In this document: positions 52,940 to 61,544 of the stretch, one piece after another | Layout of the letters: the number at the start of each line of letters is the position of its first letter | Numbering within the stretch: the first letter of the stretch is position 1 | Notes under the pieces: model-generated | What the model saw: only the letters and a program-made list of their open reading frames with translations | What the model was told of the DNA's origin: nothing | Databases searched by the model: none | Assembly: GCA_019637435.1 (NCBI GenBank) | Contig: JAHBVO010000005.1 | Coordinates: 558,001-622,000 of the forward strand | Direction of reading: 5' to 3' | DNA length: 64,000 nucleotides | DNA from: Candidatus Obscuribacterales bacterium | Lineage (GTDB): Bacteria > Cyanobacteriota > Vampirovibrionia > Obscuribacterales > Obscuribacteraceae | Made by a program: the position numbers and the translations under genes

Positions 52940-53596
52940 ATGTCCAGACAGTACAACGACAATTTCGAATCCGGACTGGGAAGCGGTAGAACTTCATTCG
53001 TAAATCCGAACGGAGCAATGATGGTGAGCGCCACATCGCGCTACACCGGTCCTTCGCAGCTGCACAATATTCAATTCAATGGATTTGCTCCGTGCCTCGT
53101 CGCTGGTGGAGAGGAAGTTCCGGTTCCGGAAGAAAATTCTCCGAAATCGGACCGCTCCGAAGCGTTCACCCGCTGGCCGTTCATGAAGTCGCGCGATCAA
53201 GAGTCCCTTCATGACAGAATCTCGGACAAGGTAATGGACTTGATGGACCAAGCCACACTGAACGAACTCAACGCTCAAATGGTGGCATATGAATCGGCTT
53301 TCAAAGCTTGGACGCTCGCCATGGACTCGATGACTCCTCCGGAACTCGACGATTACTCGTTGATCAAAGCGCACAACAACTCAGTTACGAATGTGGAAAG
53401 ACTAATTGTCCAGGCTGTCTTCGCTGACCTGACAAAAGAAGAGAGCGTGAGACTGGACCGCGAATGCGATCCGCAAGGACCCAGCTTCGCACCGAAGCAA
53501 ATGACCGACGAAGTAGTAAGAAGAATTCGCGAACAAACTCGCGTCTACCTCAACTGCACTGAAAAAGTTTCCTACGCGAGCACAACCGGACTTTAG
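52940..53596 (+). CDS. Hypothetical soluble protein
   Basis: This encodes 218 residues. The first 60 residues are polar and Gly/Ser/Asn-rich; the rest is helical and charged (DRISDKVMDLMDQATLNEL, DLTKEESVRLDREC). One Cys pair is present (NCTEK, DRECDP). No signal peptide, membrane span or domain is recognised. The ATG has a GAGG-like purine stretch upstream. A strong 12-base-stem hairpin lies just after the stop. Function unknown. Confidence 0.65.
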   Translation: MSRQYNDNFESGLGSGRTSFVNPNGAMMVSATSRYTGPSQLHNIQFNGFAPCLVAGGEEVPVPEENSPKSDRSEAFTRWPFMKSRDQESLHDRISDKVMDLMDQATLNELNAQMVAYESAFKAWTLAMDSMTPPELDDYSLIKAHNNSVTNVERLIVQAVFADLTKEESVRLDRECDPQGPSFAPKQMTDEVVRRIREQTRVYLNCTEKVSYASTTGL

Positions 53597-53598
53597 CT

Positions 53599-53629
53599 GT
53601 GAGGAGTGGAAGGGCAGTCCGCTCTTCAC
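53599..53629 (+). terminator. Long hairpin after the hypothetical gene
   Basis: GTGAGGAGTGGA pairs with TCCGCTCTTCAC over 12 positions, with two G-U wobbles, and has a 7-base loop. It begins three bases past the stop codon at 53596. No U-run follows, so termination efficiency is uncertain, but the position fits a transcript end. Confidence 0.5.
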
Positions 53630-53738
53630 GGCGCAAGTCTAATCGCGTTGCACCAGGTTTCACTCGCTGAGCACAACAACCGCAAGATATCGATCGTTGA
53701 GCAGACGGTCGATGTTTTGTTTTTAGAGTGTTGATAGA

Positions 53739-54218
53739 ATGAAACCCAAATATCTTTCGAGCCGCATACGCATGCCTGACGGAGAAATCACCTACGAGCA
53801 GCGTTTAGGGGTCCTATTCATGGCAGAGTTCTGGCGTTTTTGTAACGACAACGCGATATACATAATTTTTCTGCCGCTGGTCATAACAGATCTCTTGATC
53901 GCGTGGGAATTCGTGAAATGGTCATCACAAGCATCGAAACTGCGAATGTGGATCACAATTGTTTTACTGGGCATTTTTTTCTTCTATCTCAGGACCCACT
54001 ACGGTCTGCTTGAAGTAGCAATGACGCTTCTTCCACCAATCAGATGCCTTGCGGTGCTCTCAGGAGCAAAGACAAAACCTCTTTACGGTATAGTGCTAAT
54101 AGTCTCAGCTCTGTTAGGAATCACTCTTCTTGTACTCTGTTATAGAAACTGGCTGCAAATACCTGCACCTGTACATTTCTATCCGGTGACGCCCGGTGAA
54201 CTGGAGGTCGTACAGTGA
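53739..54218 (+). CDS. Membrane protein, first of a tandem pair
   Basis: This encodes 159 residues. Hydrophobic segments at about 40-58 (YIIFLPLVITDLLIAW), 68-88 (MWITIVLLGIFFFYLR), 90-108 and 115-135 (GIVLIVSALLGITLLVLC) suggest four helices. The phrase VAMTLLPPIRCLAVLSGAK recurs in altered form in the next gene (LLTVLLPIFRFSIAWKYK), so the two are paralogues. The stop overlaps the next start by four bases. Function unknown. Confidence 0.7.
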   Translation: MKPKYLSSRIRMPDGEITYEQRLGVLFMAEFWRFCNDNAIYIIFLPLVITDLLIAWEFVKWSSQASKLRMWITIVLLGIFFFYLRTHYGLLEVAMTLLPPIRCLAVLSGAKTKPLYGIVLIVSALLGITLLVLCYRNWLQIPAPVHFYPVTPGELEVVQ

Positions 54219-54625
54219 CAGCCTTCACTTCAACCACTATAGTGGCGCAGGTCATGGACTATCTCATAGGTTTTTGGCCCCTATTTGCCATCACCGGATA
54301 CATCGTCGTTGCCGATGTGGTAATTCTGAGCCAGTACTTCAGGTGGCTGGTGTGTCAGCGCCAGTGGATGGTGAGCCTCACTGTTATTTTCATTTGCGTT
54401 CTACTTGGTTCAATATACGCAGCAAATGACAGAAAGATCTGGGCACTTCTAACCGTCCTTCTGCCGATCTTCCGTTTTTCGATAGCGTGGAAGTACAAAG
54501 TTCTTCCGAAATACAAACTTCCGCTGTTGGCGGCGTTCGTATTTTCAGCAGGTATGTTGATTACATTTCCTAAGGATTTTTTTGATTTACGAAATTGGCA
54601 TCTTGAGGAACTGTATGGATTGTAA
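54215..54625 (+). CDS. Membrane protein, second of a tandem pair
   Basis: This encodes 136 residues from GTG 54215, which overlaps the upstream stop (GTGA). Hydrophobic segments lie at about 15-40 (LIGFWPLFAITGYIVVADVVIL), 50-68 (VSLTVIFICVLLGSIYAA) and 95-118. The segment order and charged turns match the upstream protein, pointing to duplication. Translational coupling suggests they form a hetero-oligomer. No family recognised. It converges with the acyl-CoA synthetase gene. Confidence 0.7.
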   Translation: MTAFTSTTIVAQVMDYLIGFWPLFAITGYIVVADVVILSQYFRWLVCQRQWMVSLTVIFICVLLGSIYAANDRKIWALLTVLLPIFRFSIAWKYKVLPKYKLPLLAAFVFSAGMLITFPKDFFDLRNWHLEELYGL

Positions 54626-54647
54626 CCATCAAGTAGGCTGGAAGAAT

Positions 54648-56447
54648 CTAGGCTGTCTGTATCTCAGCCGCTTTCTTCAAACCTAATTCGTCAACCATGC
54701 GATCGCGCATCACGAACTTCTGAATTTTTCCTGTGACAGTCATCGGAAACTCTTCCACAACTCTTATGTATTTTGGAACTTTGAAGTGCGCAATCTTCTC
54801 TTTGAGCCATTTTTGAACATCTTCAGGCGTCGTGGTCCGACCAGGTTTGACCATAAACCACATCGCGACATCTTCACCGAGAAATTCGTCGGGTACTCCA
54901 AAAACCTGAGCTTGCGAAATATCAGGATGGGTATGCAAAACTTCTTCAATCTCGCGAGGATAGACGTTCTCACCGCCGCGGCAAATCATGTCTTTGCTGC
55001 GGCCAGTGATGTTCAAATATCCTTCGTTGTTCATCACTCCCAAATCACCGGAATGCAACCAGCCAGATTTGTCGATTGTCTTTTCGGTGGCCTCAGGATT
55101 ATTCCAGTAGCCGAGCATCACATTATGACCACGGCAAAGAATCTCTCCTTGTGAGCCTTTCGGAAGGATCTCTTGCGTTTCAGGATCAACGATCTTCAGC
55201 TCAATCCCTGGAATAATTCTGCCGACAGTCGTTGCGCGCAGTTCCAGACTGTCACTAATGGTGGTGGCAGTCATTAGCGGAGCGCTCTCGGTCAATCCAT
55301 AAAGAATCACGACTTGCTCCATATGCATCTCGCTGGCAACACGTCGCATCAGTTGCACTGGGCAAGGCGCTCCGGCCATAAACCCACCGCGCAAACTGGA
55401 CAAATCATATTTTGAAAATTCAGGAGAATCTAACTGCGCAATGAACATAGTTGGCACACCAGACATATGCGTGCAACGTTCGTTCTGGACAGTTTCCATC
55501 GCCGGTATCTCTTGGAAGAATGGGCTTGGAATCACGACTGTTCCACCAACACTCAACACGGCAAGCGCACTGCTGATCATGCCACCACAATGGTAGAACG
55601 GCATGGGCACGCAGAAACGACTCGATGAATCCAACGCCATCGCGACGGCGGCAGCGTATCCGTTGTTTATCAAATTATGGTGGCTGAGTGTCACACCCTT
55701 GGGAAAACCGGTCGTGCCTGACGTGTATTGAATGTTCACCGGATCGTCGAACTGCACGCGCGCGCGCCGTTCCTTCAAGTAAATCGGATCGACGTTCGAA
55801 CTCAGCTGCATGAACTGATCGAAGCTGTTGAAGGTAGGAGCCTTCCCCTCAGACGGCGACCGCAACGGAGCGCACAACTCAGACTCGCTCAGATCTCCCA
55901 TGACGATGACCTGTTCCAGGTCTTTCACCCGTGAGTCTCCTCGCTGTTTCTTCGCATCAAAAGCATGCGGCGCGAGCTCCATCACCATCGATAGATAATT
56001 GCTCGTCCTGTTTTTCGGAATAGTAAATAGTAGTTTCAGTCCGGATTGGTTGAGCGCATACTCCAACTCGCCGGTCCTGTAGCCAGGATTGATGTTGACC
56101 AGAATAGCGCCAATCTTAGACGCTGCAAGAAATATGACAAACCACTCGCAGTTGTTCGTCGACCAAATTCCCACGCGATCACCGCGCTTCACGCCCTGGT
56201 CCATCAGAGCCAGCGCGAGCAAATCTGACTGTCTCAGCAGCTCCTCATAAGTGATTCGTTTGCCCTCTTGAGGGCTCACTAGAGCCTCGGTAGAACGAGA
56301 ATTACGCGTCACTTCTTCTATATGCTGAAATATCGTACGACCGATTAGCGGCTCGTGCATAACACCGTGATCGTAGCTAGGTGACCACGTGGAGCCGTCC
56401 GGTTCATTCATTTGATTTTGAGAATCTACAGTCGGTTGCGTCTTCAC
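54648..56447 (-). CDS. Long/medium-chain acyl-CoA synthetase (AMP-binding)
   Basis: This encodes 599 residues from GTG 56447; ATG 56411 is an alternative start. It activates a carboxylate with ATP and then loads it on CoA. Core motifs are the P-loop-like YTSGTTGFPKGVTLSH, the GLTESAPL motif, SGDLGVM and GRSKDMICRGGENVYPREIE, and the catalytic Lys in TVTGKIQKF. The sequence is closest in style to the ACSF2 class of fatty acyl-CoA synthetases. The substrate chain length is not evident. The upstream exported-protein gene stops one base before its start, so the two are probably co-transcribed. Confidence 0.9.
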   Translation of the reverse strand: MKTQPTVDSQNQMNEPDGSTWSPSYDHGVMHEPLIGRTIFQHIEEVTRNSRSTEALVSPQEGKRITYEELLRQSDLLALALMDQGVKRGDRVGIWSTNNCEWFVIFLAASKIGAILVNINPGYRTGELEYALNQSGLKLLFTIPKNRTSNYLSMVMELAPHAFDAKKQRGDSRVKDLEQVIVMGDLSESELCAPLRSPSEGKAPTFNSFDQFMQLSSNVDPIYLKERRARVQFDDPVNIQYTSGTTGFPKGVTLSHHNLINNGYAAAVAMALDSSSRFCVPMPFYHCGGMISSALAVLSVGGTVVIPSPFFQEIPAMETVQNERCTHMSGVPTMFIAQLDSPEFSKYDLSSLRGGFMAGAPCPVQLMRRVASEMHMEQVVILYGLTESAPLMTATTISDSLELRATTVGRIIPGIELKIVDPETQEILPKGSQGEILCRGHNVMLGYWNNPEATEKTIDKSGWLHSGDLGVMNNEGYLNITGRSKDMICRGGENVYPREIEEVLHTHPDISQAQVFGVPDEFLGEDVAMWFMVKPGRTTTPEDVQKWLKEKIAHFKVPKYIRVVEEFPMTVTGKIQKFVMRDRMVDELGLKKAAEIQTA

Positions 56448-56448
56448 A

Positions 56449-56760
56449 TTACATCGGGAAAGCGTCTTTGCCGCCCATGATGAGCATCTTGTCGGTTTTG
56501 GTTTTCTCTTGCTTAACTACTCGATCCTGAATACCAGGCTTCATGCGGTTACGGCGATCGTTGATTTTGACCGCTTTACGAGCTTCATTGAGAATATCGA
56601 CAGCTGTTTGGATTGTGTCATCACCAGCCTGCGCTGGTAGTGTGTTGACTGCGGATGCGACAACCGGTGTAGGAGCGTCACTGACGATCCCTGCTGCCGA
56701 CGGAACTGAACCGCTTGAAGACAACATGATTACTGACGCGAGAATTGCTAGATTCGACAT
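56449..56760 (-). CDS. Small exported or anchored protein
   Basis: This encodes 103 residues. The N-terminus AILASVIMLSSSGSVPSAAG is a signal peptide or uncleaved anchor. The mature part is a helical, Lys-rich stretch (VDILNEARKAVKINDRRN; QEKTKTDKM). SD AGGA lies a few bases upstream of the ATG. No domain is recognised. It is directly upstream of the acyl-CoA synthetase on the same strand. Confidence 0.6.
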   Translation of the reverse strand: MSNLAILASVIMLSSSGSVPSAAGIVSDAPTPVVASAVNTLPAQAGDDTIQTAVDILNEARKAVKINDRRNRMKPGIQDRVVKQEKTKTDKMLIMGGKDAFPM

Positions 56761-56852
56761 AATCGATTTCCTACTCTGTGCCTGCAGGAAGTATAGCGCT
56801 GCTTGGAAATATCGTGGAAACCTGTCAGTATTGGTTTAATATTTGTATATAG

Positions 56853-58208
56853 ATGCAAAGCGTGACAGGCACCAGAAAGACGTTTCACATGAAGCACAAT
56901 TTAACTCCGAGCCTCATGACAAGCCTCCGTAGAGCCTTTTCGCGTTTTGCGACATCAATATTACTGACATCCTGTCTAATGAGTTTCCAGACGGCTTTCG
57001 CGGACGATGCTGCGGCAATCCGTGACCACATCAACAGAGGCAATGCTCTGTTAGCTCGAAAACAGTTTCAAGAAGCCATTTCAGAGTACGAAGCGGTCCT
57101 CCAGATACAGCCTGATTACCCGATTGCGAAGAGCAATATTGCTCTTACTCACAATAACTGGGGCATCCTGCTCTACAGTCAGCACAAATACGCAGAGGCA
57201 AAGGAGCAGTGGGAAACAGCTCTGAAACTCAATCCACGCGATGGTCATGTCGTTCGTAATCTGAAAATAGTTGAGGCTGCCTTGGCAAGAAATCCGCAGC
57301 CGGAACAGACAACACCAACGAATCCAAAACCCAGCGGACCGCAGGATTGGAACCCTTTCGACGAATCACTGGATAATATTCCGAAGAAAAACACAAACGC
57401 CGCCTCTGACACTCCACCAGCGGCGGTGGCATCACCATCCGGTAGTCCATCGAGCGGCACGGCCGCAGCTACAGTTTCGACAGCCAACTCTAGCGCCGCC
57501 ACCGCGAAAAATGAAACCACAAGCCAGCCCTCTGGACCAGTAATAATTTTGGGAGGTGCGTCGAGCGTTCAAACATCAAATGGGACAGAAAACACCACTG
57601 AAAGCGGCTCAAGAGATGCAGGGACCATGCCACGTGCCCAGAGCACAACGAACTCGTCGCCGGTGACCTCCGAAGATCCCTTCAGCAGCCCATCGACGGA
57701 GCCGACACCTCCGTCCAACAAACCAAATTTCAACACCGTCGACTCAAGCACAAATTCAGTCCGCATCGTAGGGGGCACCAGTGGTGGTGCGACGATTGTT
57801 GGTGGAAGCACCGTATCAGGTGGCGGGAAGTCATTCACGCCCAGCACCACAACGAACACTACACCACCCTCTTTCGTTCCAGCGAAGGTTCCTCCAAAGC
57901 CAGCTGGCGGCAGCACGCCCATGTCCTGGCCGGGGGCTGACGAGGAGCACGCGCCAATGATCGGGAAGCCAGCCAGAACTCCGAATTCTACGAAAATCGA
58001 CAAACACCATGAACGTACGGCTCAAGATGATTCGCTAAACGTCGAGAGCTTACTTGAAGAAATCGAGATCAAGCTCTACGGAAAGGTCAGCAAAAATCAG
58101 CCTATCCTTAAGCGAATTGAAAAGCTAGAGGTCGATACACTCGGAAAGAAAAAATCAGGTCCTATTGCTGATCGCTTAAAAGAACTAAAAGAAACCTACG
58201 GTCTCTAA
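56853..58208 (+). CDS. Exported TPR protein with long Ser/Thr/Pro linker
   Basis: This encodes 451 residues from ATG 56853; ATGs at 56889 and 56916 are alternatives and the latter gives a cleaner signal peptide (SRFATSILLTSCLMSFQTAFA, cleavage near FADD). TPR pairs follow (about 55-145: GNALLARKQFQEAISEYEAVL, KYAEAKEQWETALKLNPRD). A roughly 220-residue Ser/Thr/Pro/Gly/Asn linker comes next, then a C-terminal helical module (VESLLEEIEIKLYGKVSKNQ, LKRIEKLEVDTLGKK) of a type seen repeatedly in cyanobacterial-relative genomes. Probably envelope-located, function unknown. A TATATA-like box lies directly before the first ATG, so a later start is plausible. Confidence 0.75.
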   Translation: MQSVTGTRKTFHMKHNLTPSLMTSLRRAFSRFATSILLTSCLMSFQTAFADDAAAIRDHINRGNALLARKQFQEAISEYEAVLQIQPDYPIAKSNIALTHNNWGILLYSQHKYAEAKEQWETALKLNPRDGHVVRNLKIVEAALARNPQPEQTTPTNPKPSGPQDWNPFDESLDNIPKKNTNAASDTPPAAVASPSGSPSSGTAAATVSTANSSAATAKNETTSQPSGPVIILGGASSVQTSNGTENTTESGSRDAGTMPRAQSTTNSSPVTSEDPFSSPSTEPTPPSNKPNFNTVDSSTNSVRIVGGTSGGATIVGGSTVSGGGKSFTPSTTTNTTPPSFVPAKVPPKPAGGSTPMSWPGADEEHAPMIGKPARTPNSTKIDKHHERTAQDDSLNVESLLEEIEIKLYGKVSKNQPILKRIEKLEVDTLGKKKSGPIADRLKELKETYGL

Positions 58209-58299
58209 TCCGTTTTTATCGAAGTTCGTCAAGGTCTTGCCTGTTTGTGCACTTGCCTGCGCAAATTCTGGTCAAGGTGCTCTAGTATTGACTAAAAGT

Positions 58300-58339
58300 T
58301 TGACCGCCCAACCCGTTGTATATACAATGGAGTATACAA
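58300..58339 (+). promoter_or_regulatory. Promoter with palindromic operator before the RHH gene
   Basis: TTGACC at 58300-58305, a 17-base spacer and TACAAT at 58323-58328 form a near-consensus sigma-70 promoter. The perfect 12-base palindrome TTGTATATACAA (58316-58327) covers the -10 box, and another TATACAA half lies at 58333-58339. An RHH dimer binding there would block transcription, so autorepression is likely. About 90 bases of leader precede the start codon. Confidence 0.7.
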
Positions 58340-58424
58340 GGCTAACGGCTTACCCTCCGTCAAATCAGACAATTCGTTTATACATTCGCTTCAGAACACG
58401 CCAAATTTATAGAGAATAGCTACC

Positions 58425-58886
58425 ATGACGGATTCGAAGAAAAATAAAAAAGGGAATTGGAGAAAGCTCGGAGGCACTTCGGCTGATGGTGAAACGAGCA
58501 AACAGCTTGAAGACTTAACGCGCGACGTTGATTGGGATGCAGATGACAGCAATGAGGACTTCTCGGATATCGATGCAGTAGCAAATGGAATGCATGCATT
58601 GTCAGACAACGAAACCCAGACGCTTTTCGATTCACTGGGTCTGCAATCGATATCTATCCGATTGTCACGTCATCTGCTTGAACAGTTCAAAGCCTTCGCG
58701 GAACTAGAAGGCATCGGTTACCAGCCACTAATGAGGAGAGTCCTCGAGAACTACGAACGAAAAAATAGACACCGTTTGGCGGAGAGTAGCACTCCTCTAT
58801 CACCGGAAGAAGTACAAGCATTGGTTCGTGAACGGAATAACTTGATAGCAGAGAATCAGCGCCTTCGTGAACTTCTAAAGAAATGA
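58425..58886 (+). CDS. Ribbon-helix-helix protein, BrnA/CopG antitoxin-like
   Basis: This encodes 153 residues. Residues about 75-110 (SIRLSRHLLEQFKAFAELEGIGYQPLMRRVL, the strand then helix then YQPL turn) match the RHH domain of BrnA-type antitoxins, in which the beta-strand reads the DNA major groove. A disordered acidic N-terminus (about 1-70) and a C-terminal leucine-rich coiled coil (LVRERNNLIAENQRLRELL) flank it; both are longer than in typical antitoxins. No toxin gene is adjacent: the upstream gene is a TPR protein and the downstream one a convergent MFS. It is probably a self-regulating DNA-binding protein. Confidence 0.8.
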   Translation: MTDSKKNKKGNWRKLGGTSADGETSKQLEDLTRDVDWDADDSNEDFSDIDAVANGMHALSDNETQTLFDSLGLQSISIRLSRHLLEQFKAFAELEGIGYQPLMRRVLENYERKNRHRLAESSTPLSPEEVQALVRERNNLIAENQRLRELLKK

Positions 58887-58893
58887 GCCGTCG

Positions 58894-60063
58894 CTACTCG
58901 GGCGAGCCCTTTGCTCTCACGGCTGACACCACTAACAGTATCATAGCCAGAGTCATCAGGAGAGCGATCACAGCGTACGAACTTTGAATACCTAAACGAT
59001 CGCCTATTGCTCCCATCGCCAACGGAGTGACCAGAACGGCAGTTCCAGTACTGATGGACATGCGACCGGCGGCGAGCCCTGCTTTGTTCTCAGCAGACCC
59101 GATTGCCTGTGAATAGCTCAGGGGGTAGATGTTGGACATACCCAAACCTGTCAGTCCCAACCCAGTTAAAGAGACCATCGGAGTCGGGCCGAGCCAATAG
59201 ATTAGAAAACCAACCAACGCCAGCATTGACACAACTGCCAGAAGTGGACCGAGCTTATACGTGCGAGCAAGTTTCAGCCCGATAACGCGACCAAGGAGCA
59301 TGGTCACAAGAAAAATGCTGATACATCTGATAGCGTCGGCACGCACAAGATGTTTAGCTCTTTCAAGAAATTCTGATGTCCAGTAAATAATCGACCACTC
59401 ACTGGCCACCGCAAACCAGATTACAAACCAGAAAAACCAATACCGGGTCGGCAGTTTTCCCCCGGCGAAACCGCCTGTAGCAGCTGCAGAATAAGGAGTA
59501 AAAACAGTTCGCGCATAAATCCAGAACGCAAAAAAGGCAAGCAGCGGAACCAGTAAAGCGGCGCGCCAGGTCAAATGGCAATCGATGAATTGCCCCATCA
59601 GCAGGGGCGCCGCGAATGCAAATAGACTGCCACAGATATTCGCTTCTGTGATACCAATGCTACGATTTGGTCCGAAACGCTCCGACATTATGGAGACAAT
59701 TCCTTGCCCCATAGTGCTACCGCAGGCGCCACCAAGAACTCCGGAACCGATTGTAAAAAACTCATGCTTTGCCACTAGTAGAACAATGACTGCGGTACAC
59801 AATCCAGCGGCACACGTCCATATCGCCCGTGAACACCCGAGTTTCCGAATAATTATATTCCCGAAGGAACCGGCGGTAATACCACCCAACGCCCAGGCGC
59901 TGAAATGCAAAGAACTTACGGTGTAGTTCAAGTGCAACTCATCCCGAAGGTAGGGAACCACGGGCGACATTGAGGACAAAGTCAAACAATAGGTTCCGAT
60001 AAGCAGATATCCGATCCACGTAGTCTTATCGCGCAGGAAATCGTGCTGGTTGAAGGAACTCAA
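58894..60063 (-). CDS. MFS transporter
   Basis: This encodes 389 residues with about 12 predicted membrane helices. The start is TTG 60063. Typical MFS features are LRDELHLNYTVSSLHFSAW in the first third, a central GSGVLGGACGSTMGQGI repeat with a cytoplasmic loop before the second half, and ENKAGLAAGRMSISTG. The substrate is not evident. It follows the lipoprotein gene by 20 bases on the same strand, suggesting a shared transcript, and converges with the RHH gene after seven bases. Confidence 0.85.
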   Translation of the reverse strand: MSSFNQHDFLRDKTTWIGYLLIGTYCLTLSSMSPVVPYLRDELHLNYTVSSLHFSAWALGGITAGSFGNIIIRKLGCSRAIWTCAAGLCTAVIVLLVAKHEFFTIGSGVLGGACGSTMGQGIVSIMSERFGPNRSIGITEANICGSLFAFAAPLLMGQFIDCHLTWRAALLVPLLAFFAFWIYARTVFTPYSAAATGGFAGGKLPTRYWFFWFVIWFAVASEWSIIYWTSEFLERAKHLVRADAIRCISIFLVTMLLGRVIGLKLARTYKLGPLLAVVSMLALVGFLIYWLGPTPMVSLTGLGLTGLGMSNIYPLSYSQAIGSAENKAGLAAGRMSISTGTAVLVTPLAMGAIGDRLGIQSSYAVIALLMTLAMILLVVSAVRAKGSPE

Positions 60064-60083
60064 TTGTGGGCCGCCGGTGTGGA

Positions 60084-61361
60084 TTATTGATAGGTCTGTC
60101 GATTGTATTGGATGTAACCACCCTGGTGGTGAGAGTTTGTAGTGTGGTGCGTGTAATGTAAAACACCACCTTTCTCATTCCAGATATATTCACCACATAT
60201 GGTGACCGTGTCTCCTTGCTGCAATGGAACGTAAGGCGCAAGGTCAATATTATGCGCGACCAAAACAGTCGTACCGTTCGACAAGCCCAGCAAGAATCGC
60301 TGGTGCGGGTTGCCTTTGCGGTCGTCAGGCAATAGACGCTTTACTCTCGCCGTCGCGGTGATCCTGACGTTTTTCGCTCGCTGATTTTGCGCAGTGACGA
60401 GCGACAAGTCATCACACGAATCCATTCCGGCAGAATCATACGACTGTGCATATTGAGAAGGACCCTCATATGCCGCTCCCGGCGCTTGCCCCTGCAAGAT
60501 ATTCTTCCGCTCCGGTGAATTCTGAGGCGGCGTCCGGAACAACATCACCTGCTGCCGATCAGGAGATAAACGGTTCGTCGGCGATGACATCATTGCTGGA
60601 GTCTGGAGCTGCGCCGGCTGGCGCGACAACACCTGAGGATGTACTCCCACGCTTTCTCTCCGTCGCGCAGGGCCATGTCCGGAGTTCGGTACCGAAGCCA
60701 TTTGCGATGGCTGCATTGTGGCCGGCTTCATAGTTTGGACAGAGCCAATGCCTGCAGGTGGACAGCCAAAGCCCTGGGAAACATTTTGCGGAGCTGGATG
60801 CGTTTCCAAAATCGGTTTCTGCACTGGTGTTTCCATGAACACCGTCGTTCTGCCGTTCTCCGATTTGCCGAACGCAGACGAATCTGTAGAGTCTGGTCGC
60901 AAATGAGTCAACGGCGTCTGCCCGGAGGTCGGCATACGTACAGTAGAAGTCGCGCTCTGGTTTACAGCACTTACGTTCTGATTGGCTGCTCGTTTCGCAT
61001 GCTCTTCGGCTTGATCCGCAGCCAGCTCGGAAGGCGTGCCCGGTGAACCGTAAGGTGTAGTGGACGCTGGCAAGGCAGAAGCGGAATTACCACGAGCGAC
61101 CTCCGCATCGGTCTCAGGCGACCCAAATGTGGGATCAAAATTCTCCTGCCGACCGTCTAAGTCTCGCGTGCCCTCTGGCAAAGGAGTCACTAGCCTGGCA
61201 GCCTTCCGTTCCGCATTTTCAGCGTTGAGCTTGACAGGCGAAAAGTTTCCCACTCGTGAAGCAAGACTGTTCGGGTCTTTCGAGACATTCGGTATGCCGG
61301 CACAGCCACTCAAAGCGAGGGTGCACAAGACCGCAAAGATTGGTATATACGGAGGACGCAT
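60084..61361 (-). CDS. Lipoprotein with C-terminal DUF3465 domain
   Basis: This encodes 425 residues. A lipobox LSGC gives lipidation at Cys20 (IFAVLCTLALSGC). A roughly 300-residue Ser/Pro/Gln/Asn-rich spacer follows. The last about 110 residues carry the DUF3465 signature: HQRFLLGLSNGTTVLVAHNIDLAPYV, QGDTVTICGEYIWNEKGGVLHYTHH. That domain is otherwise found in short periplasmic proteins of unknown role. The rest is unrecognised. It probably sits on the outer side of the inner membrane or on the outer membrane. ATG 61361 has a weak AGGA upstream. Confidence 0.85.
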   Translation of the reverse strand: MRPPYIPIFAVLCTLALSGCAGIPNVSKDPNSLASRVGNFSPVKLNAENAERKAARLVTPLPEGTRDLDGRQENFDPTFGSPETDAEVARGNSASALPASTTPYGSPGTPSELAADQAEEHAKRAANQNVSAVNQSATSTVRMPTSGQTPLTHLRPDSTDSSAFGKSENGRTTVFMETPVQKPILETHPAPQNVSQGFGCPPAGIGSVQTMKPATMQPSQMASVPNSGHGPARRRESVGVHPQVLSRQPAQLQTPAMMSSPTNRLSPDRQQVMLFRTPPQNSPERKNILQGQAPGAAYEGPSQYAQSYDSAGMDSCDDLSLVTAQNQRAKNVRITATARVKRLLPDDRKGNPHQRFLLGLSNGTTVLVAHNIDLAPYVPLQQGDTVTICGEYIWNEKGGVLHYTHHTTNSHHQGGYIQYNRQTYQ

Positions 61362-61544
61362 ATCGGTATCCTAACTTATGAAAGACATTTTTGTTTTCTC
61401 CTGGTCGAGCCACGAGATCGACTAGTACCGCGAATATCGGCCGAGATCGCCGCATCAAGCGACTTGCGCCGTGGTATATAGTGATTGCATAAGGCTTAAA
61501 ACTAGTCTACGGTTTAGTTTAATCAGTCAGCCCTACTAAACAAC

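Noticed and set aside
58425..58886. Toxin-antitoxin pair
   Set aside because: Only the RHH half is visible; the flanking genes are a TPR protein and an MFS transporter.
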